From an uncultured Sutterella sp. (GTDB lineage: Bacteria; Pseudomonadota; Gammaproteobacteria; Burkholderiales; Burkholderiaceae_F): a stretch of DNA of 13,684 nt. Made by a program: the position numbers and the translations under genes. Positions 6,551 through 13,520 of this stretch are shown here, one piece after another (position 1 is the first letter of the stretch; the number at the start of each line of letters is the position of its first letter). Below the pieces are notes generated by a model. That model ran no database searches, was not told where the DNA came from, and was given only the letters and a program-made list of their open reading frames with translations. The stretch lies in assembly GCA_900552545.1 (NCBI GenBank), contig USAL01000047.1, positions 1 through 13,684 of the forward strand, read 5' to 3'.

Positions 6551-8125
6551 ATGAAGCTCAATCGTCGTCAGTTTCTGGGCTCCGCAGCTGCCGCAGCTGC
6601 CGTCACGAGCGTTCCTGCTGCCGTCGAGGCGGCCGTGATCGAAAAGAAAGCCGATCTCGTCATCATCGGCGGCGGCCTGGGCGGCCTGTCGGCGGCCAAT
6701 GCCGCCGTCAACAAGGGCGCCAAGCCGATCATCCTTGAAAAGCTCGCCTTTTTGGGCGGCGCAGGGCTCTTCCCGGAAGGGTCGCTCGGCGTCAACACCC
6801 GCTACCAGAAGGAGCACGGCATCAAGACCACCGTGCAGCAGGTGATGGATGCGGCGCTGCAGTATCACCACTACCGCTGCGACCCCGAGGTTCTACGCGT
6901 TCTCATCACGGAATCGACCCGCACGATCGATGAAATTCAGGGCATGGGTATTGAGTTGCGCGGCATCCGCACGATGTACCCCAAGAACGAGTCGCTCATG
7001 TGCTGGCACCTCTTCAAGGGCGGCGTCGCGGCCGTTTGCGAGAAGTTCATCAAGAACATCAAGGCCCGCGGCGGCGAAATCCACACCGAGACGACCGCAA
7101 CGCGCCTGATCACCAACAAGGGCCGCGTGGTGGGCGTTGAAGCCACGAGCCCCAAGGAAGGCAAGTTCATCCTTCACGCCAAGAAGGTGATCATCGCCAC
7201 GGGCGGCTTTGCGGCCAACAAGGAGATGCTCGCGCAGTACGTCTTTGACTCCTCGGCGCTCGGCATGGTCGAGCCCATCTGGCTGCGCGGCCCGGTGGCC
7301 GACGGCCGTACGGGCGACGGCATCAACATGGCGCGCCTCGTGGGCGCCGGCGTCGCCGGCATGCACGCCGTGGCGGGCAACGCTCCCTATCTGCCCGACG
7401 TTCCCCCGATCAACCAGTTCTCCGGTCCCGATGAACTGAAGCAGGGCCGCTGCGCTCTCGCCCAGCCCTGGCTCTGGGTCGACCACACCGGCAAGCGTTT
7501 CTTCAACGAGTCGCGCGGCTCGGTGTTCGTGGACGTCTACAACGCCATGACCTCGGCGGGCGGCGTCTCGTACACGATCTTCGACCAGGAGAAGATGGAC
7601 CGAATGATCAACAAGGGCGCAGTGCTCCCCTTCAACGCCATCGTGCTCGCGGGCGTGCCGCTCAAGGCGCTGCCGAAGACCTGGGAAATCGGCATGAAGC
7701 GCGGCTGGGCGTTCAAGGCCGATACGATCGAAGAGCTCGCGCAGCAGATCGGCGTGCCGCCCGAAAATCTCCTTGCGACGATGAAGCGCGTCAACAAGTT
7801 CGCCGAACAAAAGAGCGACCCGGACTTCAACCGTCTGCCCGAGCACCTTGAGAAGTTCAACCTCAAGAAGGGCCCGTACTACGCTCTGAAGGCGATCCGC
7901 TGCTTTTTCCTCACCCTGGGCGGCGTCACCGTCACGCCGAGCTTCGAGGCGAAGAACCCGCAGGGCGACGTCATCCCGAACCTCTTCGTGGTGGGTCAGG
8001 ACATCGGCGGACTCTACGACTCGTCCTACGACCTGCGCTGCGAAGGTTCGGCCTCGTCCTTTGCCATGACCTCGGGTCGCGTGGCTGCTGAAACTGCGCT
8101 CGCCCAGATCGAAAAGGGCGAATAA
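6551..8125 (+). CDS. Tat-exported FAD-dependent oxidoreductase, fumarate reductase/FAD_binding_2 family
   Basis: 524 residues. The N-terminus MKLNRRQFLGSAAAAAAV is a twin-arginine signal with a likely cut after AAVEA (about residue 27), so the folded flavoprotein should act in the periplasm. The Rossmann dinucleotide motif is IIGGGLGGLSAAN (38-50) with a ribose-binding E63; ATGGFAANKE (216-225) and a C-terminal FAD segment (about 477-515: VVGQDIGGLYD, then LRCEGSASSFAMTSGRVA) complete the fold. Relatives include flavocytochrome c fumarate reductases, urocanate reductase-like enzymes and 3-ketosteroid dehydrogenases. There is no haem-binding CxxCH and no FMN-binding domain, so electrons must come from a separate partner not encoded in this window. 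The C-terminus differs from classical fumarate reductases, and the substrate is unknown. ATG is chosen because the Tat motif begins at once; the Shine-Dalgarno is AGAGGAG at 6533-6539. It ends at a strong bidirectional terminator. Confidence 0.88.
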   Translation: MKLNRRQFLGSAAAAAAVTSVPAAVEAAVIEKKADLVIIGGGLGGLSAANAAVNKGAKPIILEKLAFLGGAGLFPEGSLGVNTRYQKEHGIKTTVQQVMDAALQYHHYRCDPEVLRVLITESTRTIDEIQGMGIELRGIRTMYPKNESLMCWHLFKGGVAAVCEKFIKNIKARGGEIHTETTATRLITNKGRVVGVEATSPKEGKFILHAKKVIIATGGFAANKEMLAQYVFDSSALGMVEPIWLRGPVADGRTGDGINMARLVGAGVAGMHAVAGNAPYLPDVPPINQFSGPDELKQGRCALAQPWLWVDHTGKRFFNESRGSVFVDVYNAMTSAGGVSYTIFDQEKMDRMINKGAVLPFNAIVLAGVPLKALPKTWEIGMKRGWAFKADTIEELAQQIGVPPENLLATMKRVNKFAEQKSDPDFNRLPEHLEKFNLKKGPYYALKAIRCFFLTLGGVTVTPSFEAKNPQGDVIPNLFVVGQDIGGLYDSSYDLRCEGSASSFAMTSGRVAAETALAQIEKGE

Positions 8126-8173
8126 CCGCTAGTCTCCCGCTGCACCCGTTATGCTTTTGCGTAAGCCGGATGC

Positions 8174-8226
8174 AAAAAAATCGGCTGGTTGGATTTCCAG
8201 GATTTTGGAAATCCCCGGCCGTTTTT
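8174..8226. terminator. Bidirectional terminator between the flavoprotein and permease genes
   Basis: Stem CGGCTGG-(TT bulge)-GGATTTCC (8182-8198), loop AGGATTTT, right arm GGAAATCC-CCGGCCG (8207-8221), with one wobble. TTTTT (8222-8226) follows on the plus strand and a seven-A run (8174-8180) precedes it, serving as a T run on the minus strand. It therefore fits both convergent genes. Confidence 0.88.
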
Positions 8227-8232
8227 CTTGAC

Positions 8233-8267
8233 CGCCGGACCCCGGACTTCAGCGTCCGGGCCCGGCG
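8233..8267. repeat. GC-rich hairpin without a T run
   Basis: CGCCGG-AC-CCCGGAC (8233-8247), loop TTCAGC, GTCCGGG-C-CCGGCG (8254-8267): 13 G/C-rich pairs with a small internal loop. It stands between the bidirectional terminator and the end of the permease gene. With no T run on either side it is probably a 3'-end stabilising structure for the permease mRNA or a second pause site. Confidence 0.6.
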
Positions 8268-8272
8268 TTCAA

Positions 8273-8284
8273 TGCATCGATGCA
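8273..8284. repeat. 12-bp perfect palindrome TGCATCGATGCA
   Basis: A perfect palindrome 15 bp beyond the tandem stop codons of the permease gene and next to the GC-rich hairpin. Function unknown; it may be coincidental. Confidence 0.35.
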
Positions 8285-8298
8285 GCATCAATGTCTCA

Positions 8299-9792
8299 TC
8301 AATTCGTGAGATAGGGAAGCGCATAAAGAAGGAGCGCGAGGACGCAGGCCGCTCCCACGATCAGGCGCCAGACGAGGTACTCGCGATCCATGGCGCGCTG
8401 CTCGGAAGCGTCCTGCGGCAGATCCTGCGCACCGGTCTCCGAGAGCGCGGGCGTGAGCGTCTCCGACGTGCCGTACTTCTTCGTGCAGAACCAGTAGATC
8501 GCAAGTCCCAGCACGCACCAGATGATGCCCGTGATGAAGGCGTTGGCATCGAGCTGCGTCATCATGTAGAGGTAGATGATGGCCGATACTGGAGCGCCGA
8601 CGGCTACGAGCGGCGCGCGATAGGTGCGCGTGAGTTCGGGGTGACGGCGCCGAAGAGCCCAGGCCGCGAGAATGCCGATCACGTAGTAGAGCAGATCGGC
8701 AAAAAGCGAGAGCGAGGCGATGTAGATCAACGAATCGGTGGCAATGAGCGCGATCGTTAGCACGCCCAGAAAGATGATTGCCACGTAGGGCGTCTGAAAG
8801 CGCCCGATCTTTGCGAAGATGCGCGGCATCACGCCGTCGCGGGCCATTGTGAAGAGATAGCGCGGAATTGTGGCGATTGCTGCGTTCATGGTCGAGAAGT
8901 CGCCGCCAAAGGCAATGCCTGCGGCAAGAAGCGCGAGGGGAAGTCCGAGTACGCCTGCGGCCTTCATGGCTTCGGCATAGGGCGCCTGCGCGGTCGAGAT
9001 TGCAGCGAGGCTCTCCACCGGCGTGATGGCAAGCAGGAACCACTGAAAGAGGGCGTTGACGGCAAAGACGACAAAGGGCGCCAGAAAGAGCGCGCGCGGG
9101 ATGTTGAGCCGCGGGTACTTGATCTCTTCGCCCATGGCCACGCACGCTTCAAATCCGGCAAAGCACCACCAGATCATGCACACGCCGGCGGCAAAGCTCA
9201 TCGTGTTGTCTTTCGGCAGGAACGAGGGAGCCTGCACAAAGTTGGGCAGATTGACTTCCGGAATCATCGTGAGAAACCAGATGACCGCCACGCCCCAGAA
9301 AAAGAACATGAAGCCGTTTTGCAGCCTTCCTGAGAGTTTGACGCCGCAGACGTTGGCGACGATGAAGCAGGCGGTGATGACAACGGCGATCGCGACGTCC
9401 GAAAAGGGGAGCGTCACGCCGAAGGCCGCAAAAAGTGTCTTGAAATAGAACGAAAAGGCGAGCGCCTCGCCGCCTGTGACCGCCACCAGTGAAATGATGA
9501 AGTTCCAGCCTGCGAGCACGCCCGCCGCGCGTCCGATGCCCAGCGAGGCGAACTGGTACGTGCCGCCTGCATAGGGCAGCATGGCGCCCATCTCGGCGTA
9601 AAGAAGTGCCGGATAGACGCTGATCAAGAGCGCCACGATGGTGGCAAGAATCACTGCAGGGCCCATGGACCCCACGACATTGGAACCGACGGTGAAAAGC
9701 CCGACGCCGATGACCGAACCTGCGGTGATCGTCACGGCCTCGCGCAGCCCGAAGGTGCGGGCAAGCGTTGGCCGGCTGTTGGTTAGAGACAT
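8299..9792 (-). CDS. APC-superfamily amino-acid permease
   Basis: 497 residues, very hydrophobic, with about twelve predicted membrane helices, so an inner-membrane secondary transporter. The first helix carries the APC signature TITAGSVIGVGLFTVGSN (about 22-39), where unwound glycines bind the substrate amine and carboxylate. Other family-like segments are PYAGGTYQFASLGIG, the GFEACVAMGEEIKYP region, and FGGDFSTMNAAIATIPRYLFTMARDG. It resembles the AA_permease_2 (basic/neutral amino acid, polyamine) group; the substrate cannot be assigned. ATG at 9792 is chosen over an in-frame upstream start at 9825 because AGGGAGA (9807-9801) sits eight bases before it. A hydrophilic segment (about 435-470) precedes a final membrane helix. 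It ends with two consecutive TGA codons and is convergent with the flavoprotein gene. Confidence 0.9.
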   Translation of the reverse strand: MSLTNSRPTLARTFGLREAVTITAGSVIGVGLFTVGSNVVGSMGPAVILATIVALLISVYPALLYAEMGAMLPYAGGTYQFASLGIGRAAGVLAGWNFIISLVAVTGGEALAFSFYFKTLFAAFGVTLPFSDVAIAVVITACFIVANVCGVKLSGRLQNGFMFFFWGVAVIWFLTMIPEVNLPNFVQAPSFLPKDNTMSFAAGVCMIWWCFAGFEACVAMGEEIKYPRLNIPRALFLAPFVVFAVNALFQWFLLAITPVESLAAISTAQAPYAEAMKAAGVLGLPLALLAAGIAFGGDFSTMNAAIATIPRYLFTMARDGVMPRIFAKIGRFQTPYVAIIFLGVLTIALIATDSLIYIASLSLFADLLYYVIGILAAWALRRRHPELTRTYRAPLVAVGAPVSAIIYLYMMTQLDANAFITGIIWCVLGLAIYWFCTKKYGTSETLTPALSETGAQDLPQDASEQRAMDREYLVWRLIVGAACVLALLLYALPYLTN

Positions 9793-9800
9793 CTGAAAGT

Positions 9801-9807
9801 TCTCCCT
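9801..9807 (-). promoter_or_regulatory. Ribosome binding site that fixes the permease start
   Basis: AGGGAGA on the minus strand, eight bases before ATG at 9792. The in-frame upstream start at 9825 lacks such a site. Confidence 0.65.
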
Positions 9808-9825
9808 GATTTTTTGTTTTTTCAC

Positions 9826-10193
9826 TCAATGTCCGGCTCTGAGAAACATCTGAACTTCCCGAACCGGAGGAATTAGATACAACAAGGTGCGCCATCGGCA
9901 GAAAAAGTTCACTGCCAAGGTGGCCAAAACCGAGTGCAGTGCAGCATGCACGAAGCGCCGTGAACATTGCAAGCACTTCCCGCGCCAGGTTTTCATAAGA
10001 AATCTCCGAGCCGACGCAGTGAGTCAGACGCACCACAATTTTGTAGACGAATTGGGAATTTTTTCTCGGGATGGAGATTGTAGAAATCCTTCAGAAGATG
10101 CCCCGAGCAATCGTCATCAGAAAAGTCCTGCGCTTGCGAAGGCTTGAGCGCTGATACAGGCATCAGACCATCAATGAGGAAGCGCTCAATCAC
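9826..10193 (-). pseudogene. Possible decayed zinc-ribbon (transposase-N-terminus-like) gene
   Basis: Two overlapping minus-strand frames, 10193-9993 (66 codons) and 9996-9826 (56 codons, joined by an ATGA overlap, a one-base shift), together read like one degenerate protein. The first contains DFSDDDCSGHLL and later NCGASDSLRRLG; the second contains WRGKCLQCSRRF and, about 20 residues on, RWRTLLYLI. That order (F-x-acidic-C-x2-aromatic-L, then C-x2-C, C-x2-C-xRxF, then a Trp helix) is reminiscent of the transposase zinc-ribbon domain at the N-terminus of IS1595-type transposases. The first cysteine of the first pair is missing, the frame is broken, and no catalytic domain or terminal inverted repeats are visible. 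Noncoding sequence is a real alternative. Confidence 0.25.
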
Positions 10194-10257
10194 GAGATTG
10201 ACGTGCCTCTAGCCTAACCTTTCGACTGAAAATGTTTGAGCCGGCCGCCCCAAGACG

Positions 10258-10285
10258 ACAAAAGCCCGGTGTGGGCACCGGGCTT
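10258..10285 (-). terminator. Rho-independent terminator of the pepN-fbp operon
   Basis: Perfect 10-bp arms AAGCCCGGTG (10262-10271) and CACCGGGCTT (10276-10285) with a four-base loop. On the minus strand the stem is followed by a short T-rich tail (TTTTGT). It begins 32 bases after the fbp stop codon. Confidence 0.78.
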
Positions 10286-10316
10286 CGTGTTGAGCCAACG
10301 TGATTGGCTACCGGAA

Positions 10317-11339
10317 TCAGGCGTTCTTCGCGGCGTCTTCCTCGAGGTGGTAGGAGGTCACGCGTTCAACCTCCTCCTTGGCGCCGAGGAACACGGCCAC
10401 GCGCTGATGCAACTTCTCGGGCACGATGCCGAGGATGCGTTCGTGACCGTTGGTGGCGCGGCCGCCAGCCTGTTCCATGAGCCAGCTCATGGGATTGGCT
10501 TCGTACATAAGGCGAAGCTTGCCGGGGCGCGAGGGATCGCGGTTGTCGCGCGGGTACATGAAGATGCCGCCGCGGCAGAGGATGCGGTGCACTTCGGCGA
10601 CCATGGCGGCAATCCAGCGCATGTTGAAGTCCTTGCCGCGCACGCCCGTGGTGCCTTCAAGAAGCTCGGCGATGTAGCGCTTCACGGGATTTTCCCAGTG
10701 ACGCATGTTCGAGCAGTTGATGGCAAATTCCTTGGCCGATTCGCTCACCTTCACGTTTTCGGTCGTGAGAATATATTCGCCCGTCTGCGGATTGAGCGTA
10801 AACATGTTCACGCCGCGCCCGATGGTAAAGACCATCTGCGTCTGCGGGCCGTAGATGACGTAGCCCGCGGCAAGCTGCCGGTCGCCGGGTTGCAGGAAGT
10901 CGGCTTCGGTTGGCGCCGTGGCATCCTCGTGCGGATTGGGCAGGACGGAGAAGATCGTGCCGATCGAGACGTTGATGTCGATGTTGCTAGAGCCGTCGAG
11001 CGGATCAAAGCAGATGAGGTAGGGGCGGCGTTCGGTTGCATCGGGGCACACGAGGCTGTGGTCGAGCTCTTCGCTAGCGAGAGCCGCGATCGAGCCCGTG
11101 GCGAACATGGCCTTTACCATCATCTCGTTGCTGATGACGTCGAGCTCCTTCTGGTCCTCGCCCTGGACGTTCTGCGTGCCGTGCAAGCCGAGCACACCGC
11201 CCAAGGCGCCCATTTCAACGCGGCGGCTGATGTCGCGCGAGACGGCAGCAACGCCTGCAATCAGGCGCGAGAGCGCCGCATCGAGCCCGAAATCGTGCTC
11301 CTGGGCGGCAAGCCAGTTGTTCAAGGTAATCTGCTGCAT
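10317..11339 (-). CDS. fbp: Class I fructose-1,6-bisphosphatase
   Basis: 340 residues, the normal length. It hydrolyses fructose 1,6-bisphosphate to fructose 6-phosphate, the committed step of gluconeogenesis, in the cytoplasm with Mg2+. The metal and substrate motifs are intact: GEDQKELD (60-67), ASEELD (88-93), FDPLDGSSNID (111-121), then further on RGGIFMYPRD, YEANPMSW and EQAGGRA. This is the FBPase I type, not GlpX or the bifunctional archaeal type. The start is taken as ATG at 11339; an in-frame TTG two codons upstream is possible. Neither has a clear Shine-Dalgarno, but pepN ends only 12 bases before the ATG, so translation may be coupled. Burkholderiales commonly carry fbp next to pepN. 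The gene ends in TGA and is followed by a hairpin terminator. Confidence 0.95.
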   Translation of the reverse strand: MQQITLNNWLAAQEHDFGLDAALSRLIAGVAAVSRDISRRVEMGALGGVLGLHGTQNVQGEDQKELDVISNEMMVKAMFATGSIAALASEELDHSLVCPDATERRPYLICFDPLDGSSNIDINVSIGTIFSVLPNPHEDATAPTEADFLQPGDRQLAAGYVIYGPQTQMVFTIGRGVNMFTLNPQTGEYILTTENVKVSESAKEFAINCSNMRHWENPVKRYIAELLEGTTGVRGKDFNMRWIAAMVAEVHRILCRGGIFMYPRDNRDPSRPGKLRLMYEANPMSWLMEQAGGRATNGHERILGIVPEKLHQRVAVFLGAKEEVERVTSYHLEEDAAKNA

Positions 11340-11351
11340 TTTCAAAAACGG

Positions 11352-13508
11352 TTAGTTGTTGTTGAGCGCCTTAGTGATGACCTCGCGCACGGCGCGCGAG
11401 AGTTCAGGCGTTTCGGCCACCTTCACGAGCGCGTCGTGCATCAGGCGTGCACGATCGGGCGTGTAGCGGCGCCAGTTGTCGAGCGCGCGGGCGCAGCGGG
11501 CGGCCACGTGGGGATTGATGCGGTCAAGCCGCAGGACCATCTCGACCCAGAAGTCGTAGCCCGAGCCGTCGGGACGGTGGAATTCGGCCTCGTTGTTGGT
11601 CATGAACGCCACGACGAGCGCGTAGACGTTGTTGGGGTTCTTCTCCGAGAAGATGTCGTACTGCATGAGCGTGCGGATGCGGTCGACGACGGGCGCTTCG
11701 TTGGGAAAGCTCATCGCCGTGGCCTGCACGGTGAACCACTTGTTGATCAGAAGCGGTTCCTCGGCCCACATCTGCACGGCGGCGTTCAAGACGTCGATCT
11801 TGGCCGGGCTCTGGCTGTTGGCGATCATCTTCAATGCGGCCAGACGGTCGGTCAAGTTGTTGGCGTTCTCGAACCGGTCGCGCGCCGAGAGAAGCGCCTT
11901 GGCGTTGCCGCCCGCAAGCCAATAGTGCAGGCCTACGTTCGAAATGGCGCGATAGCCCGCATCGTGGTGCGTGGGCTTGTACTCGTCAAAGAGCATGAAG
12001 GACTGGTCGGCGGCGTTGAAGTCCTGGCTGAAGCGCCGGCCGATCGCCTCGGTCACGAACACGAGCGCGCGGCGCACGACGTCCGGATTGATGAGCGCGC
12101 GGCGCCGGCCGATCGCCTTTTCGGTCGGCATCGTGAGCACGGCCGCACGGTATTCGGGCGAGAGCTGCGCATTGTTGAAGATGCCGCCGAAGGCGCTGAG
12201 AAAGATCTCCGGCACGTCCGGATCAACGCCCGTTTCCATCTGGTCGGCCACGCGGTTGATGGTCGCAAGCGCAAGCCGCTCGAAGGCCTCGGCGCGGTTG
12301 AACGGATCCGAGTCGTTGAGGGCGAGGAACGCGAGCTCGTCGGTCGTGTAGTTGTAGTCGAAGCTCACCGGCGCCGAGAAGCCGCGGCCGAGCGAGATCA
12401 CCGGGTTCTCGTTGATGTTTTCAAAGACCCAGGTGTCGGATTCGCGGTTGAGGATCAGGTTGTAGGTCGAAGCGGGCTCGCACGTCTCGCCCTTCAAGCG
12501 CAGCGGCAGATCGCGGCCGTCGCGGCCAAGGAGCCCCACGCAGATTGGAATCACCAAGGGGTACTTCTTGGGCTGGCCCGGGGTGGCCGGCGTCGTCTGC
12601 GAGGCCTGCACGGTGAAGGTGTGGTTGGCCGGATCGTAGGCGGTCGAGACGGTCACGCGCGGCGTGCCTGCCTGCGACCACCAGAGCGAAAACTGCGACA
12701 GATCGGCGTTGTTGGCGTCGGCCATGGCGCGGATGAAGTCGTTGCAGGTGGCGGCCTTGCAGTCAAAGCGCTCGATGTAGAGCTTCAGGCCCTTCTTGAA
12801 GCCCTCGCGGCCGAGCATGGTCTGTAGCATGCGGATCACCTCGGCGCCCTTTTCGTACACGGTCATCGTGTAGAAATTGTTGATCTCCTGATAGCTCTCC
12901 GGACGGATCGGGTGCGCCATGGGACCTGCGTCTTCCGCGAACTGCAGGTTGCGCAGCACGCGCACGTCGTTGATGCGCTTGACGGCGCGGCTCGATTCGT
13001 CGGGCGCCATGTCCATCGAGAATTCCTGATCGCGAAAGACCGTGAGGCCTTCCTTGAGGGTGAGCTGGAACCAGTCGCGCAGCGTCACGCGATCGCCCGT
13101 CCAATTGTGGAAGTACTCGTGGCCCACGGTCGACTCGATAGCGCGGTAGTCGGCGTCGGTGGCGACGTCGGGCGAGGCCATGATGTAGCGGGCGTTGAAG
13201 ATGTTGAGGCCCTTGTTTTCCATCGCCCCAAAGTTGAAGTCGTTGGTGGCGACGATCATGAAGCGGTCAAGGTCGAGGATGAGGCCAATGCGCTTTTCAT
13301 CCCTGGCGATGGCGCGCTTGAGGCACTCAAGCGCGTAGGCGCTTCTCGGCTCATTTTCGGGCTCGGTGTAGATCTCAAGCAGCGCCTGACGGCCGTCGGC
13401 CAAGGTCACCGTCTGACTGCGGCAGGCGAAGTTGCCCGCCACCAGCGCAAAAAGGTAGCAGGGCTTGAAGAACGGCTCCTCCCCACGAGCCCAGTGACGG
13501 CCGGTTTC
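11352..13508 (-). CDS. pepN: Aminopeptidase N (M1 family), N-terminus missing at a sequence junction
   Basis: Zinc metallopeptidase removing N-terminal residues from peptides, cytoplasmic in Gram-negative bacteria. Reading back from TAA at 11354, the frame is open to 13508. Visible features in order are GRHWARGEEPFFKPCYLFAL, the exopeptidase motif GAMENKG, the zinc site HEYFHNWTG with the third ligand in LKEGLTVFRDQEF, and MAHPIRPESYQEINNFYTMT. The large C-terminal domain follows, with RTPATPGQ-like QTTPATPGQPKKYPL. About 718 residues are present; E. coli-type PepN has about 870, so some 150-190 N-terminal residues are absent. A GTG at 13442 is not the true start, because conserved PepN sequence continues upstream of it to E-T-G-R-H-W. 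At 13511-13509 a TAG interrupts exactly where the sequence switches to an unrelated helicase gene on the other strand. The loss is therefore best explained by a false join or rearrangement, not by gene decay. Upstream partner of fbp. Confidence 0.9.
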   Translation of the reverse strand, partial: ETGRHWARGEEPFFKPCYLFALVAGNFACRSQTVTLADGRQALLEIYTEPENEPRSAYALECLKRAIARDEKRIGLILDLDRFMIVATNDFNFGAMENKGLNIFNARYIMASPDVATDADYRAIESTVGHEYFHNWTGDRVTLRDWFQLTLKEGLTVFRDQEFSMDMAPDESSRAVKRINDVRVLRNLQFAEDAGPMAHPIRPESYQEINNFYTMTVYEKGAEVIRMLQTMLGREGFKKGLKLYIERFDCKAATCNDFIRAMADANNADLSQFSLWWSQAGTPRVTVSTAYDPANHTFTVQASQTTPATPGQPKKYPLVIPICVGLLGRDGRDLPLRLKGETCEPASTYNLILNRESDTWVFENINENPVISLGRGFSAPVSFDYNYTTDELAFLALNDSDPFNRAEAFERLALATINRVADQMETGVDPDVPEIFLSAFGGIFNNAQLSPEYRAAVLTMPTEKAIGRRRALINPDVVRRALVFVTEAIGRRFSQDFNAADQSFMLFDEYKPTHHDAGYRAISNVGLHYWLAGGNAKALLSARDRFENANNLTDRLAALKMIANSQSPAKIDVLNAAVQMWAEEPLLINKWFTVQATAMSFPNEAPVVDRIRTLMQYDIFSEKNPNNVYALVVAFMTNNEAEFHRPDGSGYDFWVEMVLRLDRINPHVAARCARALDNWRRYTPDRARLMHDALVKVAETPELSRAVREVITKALNNN

Positions 13509-13520
13509 CTAATCGCCCAG
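13500..13520. other. Junction between two unrelated coding sequences (probable assembly chimera)
   Basis: Left of about 13508 the minus strand encodes conserved PepN sequence. Right of about 13512 the plus strand encodes conserved PcrA/UvrD helicase sequence. Neither gene has an end here, and both are cut in conserved internal regions. The exact point within about 13503-13518 cannot be fixed by eye. Confidence 0.8.

Larger units (their letters stand above)
9793..10316. other. 524-bp gap without an intact gene
   Basis: This stretch lies between the permease start and the end of fbp, both on the minus strand. It is more AT-rich than its surroundings. It holds the permease ribosome binding site, the fbp terminator, and short frames that may be a decayed zinc-ribbon gene. 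No convincing sigma-70 promoter for the permease was identified, although one must lie here if fbp really terminates at 10258-10285. Confidence 0.6.

Noticed and set aside
10236..12827. An 863-codon open frame on the plus strand antisense to fbp and pepN
   Set aside because: It runs exactly opposite two well-conserved genes with all motifs on the minus strand; its composition (rich in His, Arg, Val, Gly) is the complement of biased codons. It has no ribosome binding site or recognisable domain, and it starts inside the fbp terminator region.
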